Below, one piece after another: positions 1-5,330 of a stretch of 5,349 nucleotides of DNA (position 1 is the first letter of the stretch; each line of letters begins with the position of its first letter). Origin of the DNA: an uncultured Treponema sp. (lineage in GTDB: Bacteria; Spirochaetota; Spirochaetia; Treponematales; Treponemataceae). The position numbers and the translations under genes were made by a program. The stretch spans positions 1 to 5,349 of the forward strand of contig CAJPTT010000188.1 in NCBI GenBank assembly GCA_905373565.1, in the 5' to 3' direction. The notes beneath the pieces are model-generated. The model ran no database searches. It worked only from the letters and a program-made list of their open reading frames with translations, and was not told the DNA's origin.

Positions 1-12
1 CCGGTATTCACA
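1..12. repeat. Left copy of 12-bp direct repeat CCGGTATTCACA
   Basis: The first 12 bases of the window are repeated exactly at 335-346. The two copies lie 334 bp apart and bracket the Rpn-like fragment, its promoter and the heptamer array. This resembles a target-site duplication or a recombination footprint. The repeat could extend leftward beyond the window, so 12 bp is a minimum. No terminal inverted repeats are visible at the inner edges. Confidence 0.6.
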
Positions 13-27
13 TTAGGATAAGGCGCG

Positions 28-55
28 TTGTGTTATGTCCTTTTTTTGCTATAAT
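28..55 (+). promoter_or_regulatory. Extended -10 promoter driving the Rpn-like fragment
   Basis: The -35 is TTGTGT (28-33), followed by a 16-bp spacer and a perfect TATAAT (50-55). The -10 is preceded by TGC (47-49), giving a consensus extended -10 element. A T7 tract (41-47) fills the distal half of the spacer. The predicted start of transcription is about position 62. A Shine-Dalgarno-like AGGAAA (69-74) follows. It lies 8 nt before ATG 83, which opens a nine-codon ORF (MELYVSKHD, 83-112), and 18 nt before ATG 93, the chosen start of the Rpn-like ORF. The promoter is inferred from consensus match only. Confidence 0.65.
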
Positions 56-92
56 AAAGACATCGCATAGGAAATTAAATTTATGGAATTAT

Positions 93-287
93 ATGTTAGT
101 AAACACGATTGAACGGGATGCGCGGAACGACGGATGGAAAGCAGGTCTTGCCGAAGGTGAAGTCCGCGGTTCTCATCAAGCAAAACTTGAAACAGCACGG
201 ATTTTAAAGCAGCTTGGTGATTCCATCACAAAAATAATGCAAGTTACCGGTCTGAGTAAAGCAGAAGTAGAAGCAATCGGTAATTGA
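93..287 (+). CDS. Rpn-family C-terminal domain only (RpnS-like small protein or remnant)
   Basis: This 64-residue ORF matches the C-terminal tail of Rpn recombination-promoting nucleases (PD-(D/E)XK 'transposase' family) and contains no nuclease domain. Visible features are the entry motif TIERDARNDG (residues 5-14), four glycines spaced every fourth residue (G14, G18, G22, G26) in a charged helical stretch, an alpha-helix around 29-42, and a helix-turn-helix-like tail VTGLSKAEVEAI (51-62). Full Rpn proteins are about 250-320 residues, so this is only the last fifth. The frame stays open leftward to the window edge, with a GTG at 30, but the residues encoded there do not look like Rpn. A promoter at 28-55 predicts transcription starting near 62, so only ATG 93 fits that transcript. 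ATG 93 has a GGAA (85-88) only 4 nt upstream, a tight spacing. In E. coli, C-terminal Rpn products made from internal starts are reported to neutralise the full-length toxin. A separate protein of that kind is possible here, but a decayed pseudogene is equally plausible. Confidence 0.5.
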   Translation: MLVNTIERDARNDGWKAGLAEGEVRGSHQAKLETARILKQLGDSITKIMQVTGLSKAEVEAIGN

Positions 288-295
288 TAATTCTT

Positions 296-333
296 AATTA
301 TGAATTATGAATTATGAATTATGAATTATGAAT
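296..333. repeat. Heptanucleotide tandem repeat (AATTATG)x5
   Basis: Five perfect head-to-tail copies of AATTATG occupy 296-330, followed by a partial AAT (331-333). The array starts 8 bp after the stop codon of the Rpn-like ORF and ends directly before the right-hand 12-bp repeat. Because the unit is 7 bp, each reading frame meets ATG and TGA/TAA-type codons in turn, so the array cannot encode a long peptide. It resembles the short heptameric repeats known from intergenic regions of several bacterial groups and is likely variable in copy number. Confidence 0.85.
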
Positions 334-334
334 G

Positions 335-346
335 CCGGTATTCACA
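335..346. repeat. Right copy of 12-bp direct repeat CCGGTATTCACA
   Basis: This is an exact copy of positions 1-12. It directly abuts the heptamer array on its left. On its right begins an open frame of 36 codons that reaches almost to ygfK. Its placement suggests the right boundary of an insertion or rearrangement. Confidence 0.6.
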
Positions 347-446
347 AGAGTATGCATCTGAGGAATATCGGGATTATGTATATAAACGGAGCAGTTATTC
401 GGACTGCAATTGTATCGAATTTATGATGATACAAGGGAGAAAATAG
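336..446 (+). pseudogene. Possible 3' tail of an interrupted gene upstream of ygfK
   Basis: From the right-hand direct repeat, one frame reads 36 sense codons (starting RYSQEYASEEYRDYV, ending MMIQGRK) before TAG at 444-446. TAG lies 3 nt before, and in frame with, the ygfK ATG. The peptide is tyrosine- and charge-rich with two nearby cysteines (DCNC), and I recognise no family. The only ATG in frame lies inside the heptamer array at 321, with no ribosome-binding site, so it is unlikely to be a gene in its own right. It could be the C-terminal end of a gene cut by whatever inserted between the two 12-bp repeats, or chance. The left repeat copy in the corresponding frame reads RYSH then stop. 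Confidence 0.25.
410..439 (+). promoter_or_regulatory. ygfK ribosome-binding site with abutting hairpin
   Basis: AAGGGAG (433-439) is a good Shine-Dalgarno match 10 nt before ATG 450 and supports that start. TTGTATC (410-416) and GATACAA (428-434) form a perfect 7-bp inverted repeat with an 11-nt loop, and the 3' arm covers the first two bases of the Shine-Dalgarno. A smaller hairpin GCAGT/ACTGC (391-395/403-407) sits just upstream. Pairing could modestly limit ribosome access, but this is an inference. The only -10-like sequence nearby is TATAAA at 381-386, with no convincing -35, so I cannot place the ygfK promoter. Confidence 0.45.
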
Positions 447-449
447 AGT

Positions 450-3400
450 ATGAGTGATAGAATGAACCCGATACCATTCAAGAATTTGATGGAATGGATT
501 AGAACGGAGTATCAAACCGAGGGGACGATTTTCGGCGTTAAAAAGCTGTACCGCGCCGATTCCAAACGTTATTTGGAGTTGTTCGGGCAGCGGTTTGAAA
601 ATCCGCTCGGGCCGGCTGCGGGGCCGCACACACAGTTGGCGCAAAATATCGTCGCTGCGTATGCTGCGGGCTGCCGGTTCTTCGAGCTAAAGACTGTGCA
701 AAAGTTAGACGGAGAAGACCTGCCGGTTGCAAAGCCGTGTATCAATGCGGCGGACGAATGTTACAATGTCGAATGGTCTACCGAGCTGCGCGTGCCGCAG
801 GCTTTTGACGAATACGTAAAGGCGTGGTTTGCGCTTAAAGTGATTTCTCAAGGATACGGTCTCGGCAGCCCCGACGGTTTTATCTTTAATATGAGCGTCG
901 GCTACGATCTTGAAGGGATTAAGACCCCGAAAGTTGACGCCTTTATCGAAGGGATGCGGAACGCCTCGAATACGCCGGTGTGGAAGGAATGTACCGACTA
1001 CCTTTTAAGCCATACTGATTTGTTCCCGTCCGTGTCGGAATCCTTCCTCCGCGGGTTGCCGACGCAGGTGTGTACATCGATTACGCTTTCTACCTTGCAC
1101 GGCTGTCCGCCTGCCGAAATCGAACGCATCGCGATGTACCTCATCACGGAAAAACACCTCCATACCTATATCAAGTGTAACCCCACGCTGCTCGGCTACG
1201 AGTTTGCCCGCGACCGTATGAACAAGATGGGCTATGAGTACGTTCAGTTTGACGATCATCATTTTAAAGATGATTTACAGTTCAGCGATGCGGTACCCAT
1301 GCTTGAGCGTTTGCTGCAAGAGTCTGATAAGCGCGGACTGATGTTCGGGGTTAAGATTACCAACACCTTCCCCGTAGACATTGCCCGCGGGGAGCTGCCC
1401 GGACAGGAAATGTATATGTCGGGGCGGTCGCTGTTCCCGCTGTCTATCGCCGTTGCGCTGAAACTGTCGGAAGTCTTTAACGGAAAACTCCGCATCTCCT
1501 ATTCGGGCGGTGCGGATTATTTTAACATTGCCGATATTTATGAAACGGGGATTTGCCCCATTACGATTGCAACAACAATTTTGAAGCCGGGCGGATATGC
1601 GCGTTGTCAGCAGCTGGTTGGCGAGTTGACAGCCAAGCCGTTTAACAAGGATTTTTCCATCAATGTTGAAAAACTGCGCCGCCTTTCAAATGCCGTCGTT
1701 GAAAACCCGCGTCATCGCAAATCGGTTAAGCCCGAAGCCTTCCTCAAGATTCCTGCAAAGGCGCCGCTTGCCGACTGCTTTGCCGCTCCCTGTATTTCCG
1801 GCTGTCCCATCAATCAGGATATCCCTGCCTATATCAGACTGACCGGCGAGCAAAAATACGAAGAAGCGCTCCGTGTTATCACCGATAAAAACCCGCTGCC
1901 GTTTATCACCGGTACGATCTGTAACCACCGCTGTATGACCGGCTGTACGCGCAATTTCTATGAAGATCATGTGCATATCCGTGCCGTTAAACTCGAAGCG
2001 GCGCGCCATGCGATCGAAACTTTGAAGCAAAACATAAAGACGCAAAAACCGGCGCAGAAAAACGGAGCGAAGGTTGCCGTTATCGGAGCCGGCCCTGCCG
2101 GTCTTGCCGCCGCTTATTTCTTAACCCGCGATGGAGCGGACGTTACCGTGTTTGAAAAGAAAGCGCGCGCCGGCGGTATCGTGCAGTACGTCATCCCTGA
2201 GTTCAGAATCCCTGCCGCGTCGATCGGGCAGGATGTTGAGCTTGCATCTTCCTTCGGCGCCTCCTTCATATATAACAGCGAACAGCGTTCCGTTGAAGCG
2301 CTGAAAAAACAGGGCTTTACCCATGTTGTGTTTGCTATCGGCGCGTGGAAGCAGAGTGCGCTGGCTTTGGAAAAAGGCGCGGCAGCAAACGTTATCGAAT
2401 TCCTTGAGCAGGCGAAGCAAGCGCCCGAAACGCTCAAGCTGGGGAAAAACGTCGTGATCCTCGGTGCGGGAAACACTGCGATGGATGCCGCCCGCGTTGC
2501 AAAGCGTACGAAGGGAGTCGAACATTCCTTTATCGTATACCGCAGAACCAAGCAGTTTATGCCCGCCGATGCGGAAGAACTGGAACTCGCTTTGGAAGAC
2601 GGGGTTGAATTTAAAGAACTGCTTGCGCCTGTTTCGTATGAAAACGGAATTTTGCGCTGCGAAAAGATGAAGCTCGGTGAACGAGGCGCAGACGGCCGGC
2701 AGAAACCGGTACCGTCGGGTGAGTTTGTAGACATTCCCGCCGACACCGTAATCGCATCTATCGGTGAAAAAATCGACACCGATCTCTTTGCGGAATCCGG
2801 CATTGCGCTGGACGGGAAGGGGAGGGCGCAATACAATCCCGCTACGTTTGAAACGAATGTGAAAAATGTATATGTCATCGGGGATTGCGCCGCGGGGCCT
2901 GCCACGGTTGTACAAGCGATTGCCAATGCAACCAAAGCGGCAAAGGCGATTATCGAGTCGGTAAAGGCGCAGGCGTGGACGGCGCAGTTTACATCGCTGA
3001 ACTATAATCCCGTTACCGAATCGGCGTACTCAAAGCGGGCAATTTTAATGCCGATGAACCTTGCCGCCTCCGACGGCGTTGCAAAAGAAAGCGTCCGCTG
3101 TTTGGAATGCTCGACTGTCTGCGAATCCTGCGTCGATGTGTGCCCGAACCGTGCGAACCTTGCGCTCACGGTACCCGGTATGCGTATGAAACAGATTGTT
3201 CACGTGGACGGTATGTGTAACGAGTGCGGCAACTGTGCGACATTCTGCCCCTACGAGAGCGCCCCGTACAAGGATAAATTCACGCTGTTCCACTCGGAAA
3301 AAGATTTCCTCGACAGCACAAATGAGGGCTTCCTCTATCTTGATGATGCACGCAGCCGATGCAGAGTGCGGCTTTCCGGAGAAGTCCGCGACATCACGCT

Positions 3401-3479
3401 TGCAACGGAAACCGCTTTTCCCAAAGAGCTCTTGCAGATTATCAATGCGGTAAAGACGCAGTACGCATATTTACTGTAG
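450..3479 (+). CDS. ygfK: YgfK-type multi-cofactor oxidoreductase (putative selenate reductase subunit)
   Basis: The 1009-residue product aligns along its length with E. coli YgfK (about 1030). Residues 1-430 form a DHOD/PreA-like barrel: GPAAGPHTQLAQN (54-66), STLHGCPPAEIE (214-225, C219 at the DHOD/DPYD base-cysteine region), KCNPTLLGY (242-250), GVKITNT (300-306), SYSGG (350-354). Residues 440-520 are a GltD-type Fe-S domain with C443, C448, C452, C491, C495, C499; the first Cys of the usual CxxC is Leu440, as in E. coli YgfK. Next are an FAD motif GAGPAG (546-551), an NADPH motif GAGNTA (672-677) with YRR (697-699), and the second FAD motif VYVIGDCAAGP (807-817). The C-terminus carries two ferredoxin motifs (C887/C891/C894/C898; C923/C926/C929/C933). 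It is a soluble cytoplasmic protein, probably moving electrons between NAD(P)H, flavins and a molybdenum hydroxylase. The family is tied to selenium-dependent molybdenum hydroxylases, selenate reduction and anaerobic purine/urate use; no partner gene is present here. ATG 450 is preferred over ATG 462 because of the AAGGGAG. The gene is visibly more GC-rich than its neighbours. Confidence 0.95.
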   Translation: MSDRMNPIPFKNLMEWIRTEYQTEGTIFGVKKLYRADSKRYLELFGQRFENPLGPAAGPHTQLAQNIVAAYAAGCRFFELKTVQKLDGEDLPVAKPCINAADECYNVEWSTELRVPQAFDEYVKAWFALKVISQGYGLGSPDGFIFNMSVGYDLEGIKTPKVDAFIEGMRNASNTPVWKECTDYLLSHTDLFPSVSESFLRGLPTQVCTSITLSTLHGCPPAEIERIAMYLITEKHLHTYIKCNPTLLGYEFARDRMNKMGYEYVQFDDHHFKDDLQFSDAVPMLERLLQESDKRGLMFGVKITNTFPVDIARGELPGQEMYMSGRSLFPLSIAVALKLSEVFNGKLRISYSGGADYFNIADIYETGICPITIATTILKPGGYARCQQLVGELTAKPFNKDFSINVEKLRRLSNAVVENPRHRKSVKPEAFLKIPAKAPLADCFAAPCISGCPINQDIPAYIRLTGEQKYEEALRVITDKNPLPFITGTICNHRCMTGCTRNFYEDHVHIRAVKLEAARHAIETLKQNIKTQKPAQKNGAKVAVIGAGPAGLAAAYFLTRDGADVTVFEKKARAGGIVQYVIPEFRIPAASIGQDVELASSFGASFIYNSEQRSVEALKKQGFTHVVFAIGAWKQSALALEKGAAANVIEFLEQAKQAPETLKLGKNVVILGAGNTAMDAARVAKRTKGVEHSFIVYRRTKQFMPADAEELELALEDGVEFKELLAPVSYENGILRCEKMKLGERGADGRQKPVPSGEFVDIPADTVIASIGEKIDTDLFAESGIALDGKGRAQYNPATFETNVKNVYVIGDCAAGPATVVQAIANATKAAKAIIESVKAQAWTAQFTSLNYNPVTESAYSKRAILMPMNLAASDGVAKESVRCLECSTVCESCVDVCPNRANLALTVPGMRMKQIVHVDGMCNECGNCATFCPYESAPYKDKFTLFHSEKDFLDSTNEGFLYLDDARSRCRVRLSGEVRDITLATETAFPKELLQIINAVKTQYAYLL

Positions 3480-3481
3480 GG

Positions 3482-3520
3482 AAAATCTTTCAAAAAACGA
3501 AAGATTTTAGACCTGTATTT
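3482..3520 (+). terminator. AT-rich hairpin terminator after ygfK
   Basis: A perfect 10-bp inverted repeat begins 2 nt after the ygfK stop: AAAATCTTTC (3482-3491) pairs with GAAAGATTTT (3499-3508) around a 7-nt loop (AAAAAAC). The 3' arm ends in TTTT and is followed by AGACCTGTATTTTT, so the T-tract is interrupted. The stem contains only three G-C pairs, so termination may be partial. A separate promoter for murG lies just downstream, consistent with a transcript boundary here. Confidence 0.6.
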
Positions 3521-3526
3521 TTATGA

Positions 3527-3555
3527 TTGTATCACGGTTGTTTTTTTGATATACT
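3527..3555 (+). promoter_or_regulatory. Extended -10 promoter for murG-cvpA
   Basis: TTGTAT (3527-3532) is separated by exactly 17 bp from TATACT (3550-3555), a five-of-six match to TATAAT. The -10 is preceded by TGA (3547-3549), forming an extended -10 that can compensate for the weak -35. A T7 tract (3541-3547) lies in the spacer, as in the promoter at 28-55. The predicted transcription start is near 3562, three bases before the murG ATG, so the mRNA would be leaderless or nearly so. Confidence 0.65.
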
Positions 3556-3564
3556 TCTTTGGTT

Positions 3565-4686
3565 ATGAGCTGTGTCGTATTTACCGGCGGCGGTACGGGG
3601 GGGCATATTTTCCCCGGTATTGCCGTTGCAGAAGTATTAAAAAAAGAAACAGACGTATCGATTGTCTGGATAGGTTCAAATAACGGTACCGATCAATCTT
3701 ATGTATGTAGTGCGGATATTCCGTTTTATGGAATTCCGGCAGGGAAGCTTCGACGATATTTCAGCCTTGAAAACCTTATCGATGTATTTAAGATCATCGG
3801 AGGCTTTTTTGCCTCGTTGATTATCCTTTTAAGGCTGAAGCCTTGCTTTGTGTTTTCCAAAGGAGGCTTTGTATCGGTGCCGCCGTGCGCCGCTGCGCGG
3901 TGTTTAAAAATTCCGGTTATTACGCATGAATGTGATTTTTCTCCCGGACTTGCTACAAAAATAAACACCCGATTTGCCGCTCAAATTTTTGTGTCTTATG
4001 CAAAAACAGTCGATTTTTTTCCGGCTTCCGTGCAGCGGAAGATTGTCGTTACAGGGAACCCTGTTAGGATGCGTTTTTATGAAGCCAATGCGGATGCAGG
4101 AAAAGCATTTATTCAATATACCGGAGATAAGCCGATTCTATTTATACAAGGTGGAAGTCTCGGTGCGCTCCAAATTAATGTATTGGTAGAGCAAACGATC
4201 CTATTTCTTGCGGAATCTTTTTTTATCGTACACCAAACCGGCGTTCAGCACCGTGCGCAAGGAGAACAAATTAAAAAACAGCTAAAGGAGAAACGGCCTG
4301 ATTTGAGCGATCAATATAAACCGTTTCCTTTTATCGTCGAACAAATGCCCGATGTGCTCGCCGCTTCCGATCTTGTGATGTCCCGCGCAGGCGCCAATAC
4401 CATCTGGGAAGCTGCGGCGGCAGGAAAACCGATGCTCTTGCTGCCGCTTGAAAAAGGCAGCAGCCGCGGCGATCAAATTGAAAATGCCGGGTTTTTTACA
4501 GAGCGGGGAGCAGCTATTACGCTTCATTCTAAAGATGCAACATCAACCACGCTTTGCAGCGCATTGACTCATCTTGTAGAAAATCCGGAAGAGCTAAAAG
4601 CGATGGCTCAAGCTTCAGCCGCTCTTACCGGCGAAAAGTCGGCAGTTAAAATTGCACATCTTTTACAACAACGGATAACGGAATGA
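3565..4686 (+). CDS. murG: UDP-GlcNAc:undecaprenyl-PP-MurNAc-pentapeptide GlcNAc transferase MurG
   Basis: MurG adds GlcNAc from UDP-GlcNAc to lipid I to make lipid II on the cytoplasmic face of the inner membrane. It is a GT-B fold enzyme of family GT28, and the 373-residue length is normal. Numbered from ATG 3565, the N-domain has the first glycine loop TGGGTGGH (7-14, with His14), a hydrophobic membrane-association segment (about 76-90) and a second loop FSKGGFVSVP (97-106). It also has HECDFSPGLATK (121-132), where proteobacterial MurG has HEQNxxxG. The C-domain has VTGNPVR (162-168), GGSLGALQIN (196-205), SRAGANTIWE (273-282, Glu282 as UDP-ribose ligand) and SSRGDQIENA (299-308). These variants resemble Firmicutes/spirochaete-type MurG. 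A TTG at 3559 is in frame two codons earlier, but ATG 3565 places the G-loop at its usual position. No Shine-Dalgarno is visible. The stop overlaps cvpA by ATGA. A G7 run (3597-3603) lies in the codons for GGH. Confidence 0.96.
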   Translation: MSCVVFTGGGTGGHIFPGIAVAEVLKKETDVSIVWIGSNNGTDQSYVCSADIPFYGIPAGKLRRYFSLENLIDVFKIIGGFFASLIILLRLKPCFVFSKGGFVSVPPCAAARCLKIPVITHECDFSPGLATKINTRFAAQIFVSYAKTVDFFPASVQRKIVVTGNPVRMRFYEANADAGKAFIQYTGDKPILFIQGGSLGALQINVLVEQTILFLAESFFIVHQTGVQHRAQGEQIKKQLKEKRPDLSDQYKPFPFIVEQMPDVLAASDLVMSRAGANTIWEAAAAGKPMLLLPLEKGSSRGDQIENAGFFTERGAAITLHSKDATSTTLCSALTHLVENPEELKAMAQASAALTGEKSAVKIAHLLQQRITE

Positions 4687-5171
4687 GCATAAACATACTT
4701 GATACGATATTATTGATTATCAGTATTATTGTCATTATTAAAGTTACCGTCAGGGGTTTTGTCGACGAGTTTTTTTCGATGGCAGCCTTTTTGCTTGCAA
4801 TCGCAGCAGCTTTTTGGTTTTACCGTCCGCTTTCTTTGCACACAAAGGTGAGTGGGCTTTCCCCAATGGCAATGAAGCTGATTGCTTTCTTTATGATATT
4901 TATCGTAGTCTTTATCGCCGTTAAACTGCTACAAATGCTCGTATCCGCTGTTTTCAATAATGAAATTTTAAATAGCCTTGATCACGCCCTCGGTTTCTTT
5001 TTAGGCATTTTTGAAGCATATATTGTCCTTATTATTTTAGTAGCTATTCTGCAACTCCAACCGTTTTTTAATATCGATGCACTGGTTGCCCACAGTATGA
5101 TTGTCCGGATCCTGGTACCGCTTCCGGTAGACAGCGACAATGTCCTACAGATAATCACAAACGGCATCTAA
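4683..5171 (+). CDS. cvpA: CvpA family integral membrane protein
   Basis: This 162-residue protein has the CvpA fold signature. An N-terminal 'N-x-L-D' start (NILD, residues 4-7) leads into a first transmembrane helix (about 7-22). RGF (24-26) precedes a second helix (28-47). The third helix is about 64-88, and LDHALGFFLGIFEA (99-112) matches the family's LDxxxGxxxG motif leading into the fourth helix (103-125). The length is typical (160-180). It should sit in the cytoplasmic membrane. CvpA was first found through colicin V export and affects envelope stress tolerance in enterobacteria; its molecular role is unsettled. The ATG overlaps the murG stop (ATGA), so translation is probably coupled; only a weak GGA-type ribosome-binding site precedes it. 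Pairing with murG suggests an envelope-related role. The gene is AT-rich compared with ygfK. Confidence 0.92.
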   Translation: MSINILDTILLIISIIVIIKVTVRGFVDEFFSMAAFLLAIAAAFWFYRPLSLHTKVSGLSPMAMKLIAFFMIFIVVFIAVKLLQMLVSAVFNNEILNSLDHALGFFLGIFEAYIVLIILVAILQLQPFFNIDALVAHSMIVRILVPLPVDSDNVLQIITNGI

Positions 5172-5186
5172 GGTGCAAAGTACCAT

Positions 5187-5223
5187 GGCAACCGTACTGA
5201 AAATATTTGAACGGTTACTTGCC
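5187..5223 (+). other. Bulged hairpin in the murG-cvpA 3' untranslated region
   Basis: GGCAA (5187-5191) can pair with TTGCC (5219-5223), and CCGT (5192-5195) with ACGG (5211-5214). This leaves a TTAC bulge and a 15-nt loop containing the palindrome AAATATTT. It starts 15 nt after the cvpA stop and ends 4 nt before the terminator stem, so the transcript would end in two stacked hairpins. It may protect the mRNA 3' end or be coincidental. Confidence 0.35.
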
Positions 5224-5227
5224 ACTT

Positions 5228-5267
5228 GTGCGAAATTTTGTCTAAAATTTCGCACTTCATTTTTTTT
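5228..5267 (+). terminator. Strong intrinsic terminator of murG-cvpA
   Basis: GTGCGAAATTTT (5228-5239) pairs perfectly with AAAATTTCGCAC (5244-5255) over a GTCT loop, a 12-bp stem with a GC-rich base. TTCA and a run of eight T (5260-5267) follow. The tract is on the + side only, so it terminates rightward transcription. This is the clearest terminator in the window. Confidence 0.88.
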
Positions 5268-5312
5268 GAGAAGGGCAAACGCATCAGACGAATAAATATA
5301 AATCGCAAAATC

Positions 5313-5318
5313 AGGAGG
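5313..5318 (+). promoter_or_regulatory. Perfect Shine-Dalgarno AGGAGG for a gene running off the window
   Basis: AGGAGG is a full match to the anti-Shine-Dalgarno sequence, and no other site in the window is as good. The only nearby start codon at tolerable spacing within the window is TTG at 5331, 12 nt downstream. A weak promoter may precede it: TATAAA at 5297-5302 acts as a -10, while TTGAGA at 5266-5271 is too far away (25 bp) to be a good -35. Confidence 0.5.
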
Positions 5319-5330
5319 TTGGGCAAGCAT

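Noticed and set aside
399..427. TATGAT (422-427) as a -10 for ygfK
   Set aside because: No acceptable -35 lies at 16-18 bp, and transcription would begin inside the ribosome-binding site.
342..644. 100-codon antisense ORF across the ygfK start
   Set aside because: It lies opposite the N-terminal coding region of ygfK and its leader and has no family resemblance.
2114..2935. Two long antisense ORFs (273 and 264 codons) opposite the FAD/NADPH region of ygfK
   Set aside because: They overlap each other and lie wholly opposite a confidently identified gene. Their sequences are Ser/Ala- or Arg/Phe-rich with no recognisable motif, and no ribosome-binding site or promoter stands out. They are a by-product of codon bias in ygfK.
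5185..5295. A 36-codon + strand ORF (MATVLKIFERLL...) after cvpA
   Set aside because: It runs through both hairpins and the T8 terminator, has no ribosome-binding site, and its middle is simply the translated terminator stem.
5145..5330. 61-codon antisense ORF over the cvpA end and terminator
   Set aside because: It also reads through the terminator hairpin, overlaps cvpA, and resembles no family.
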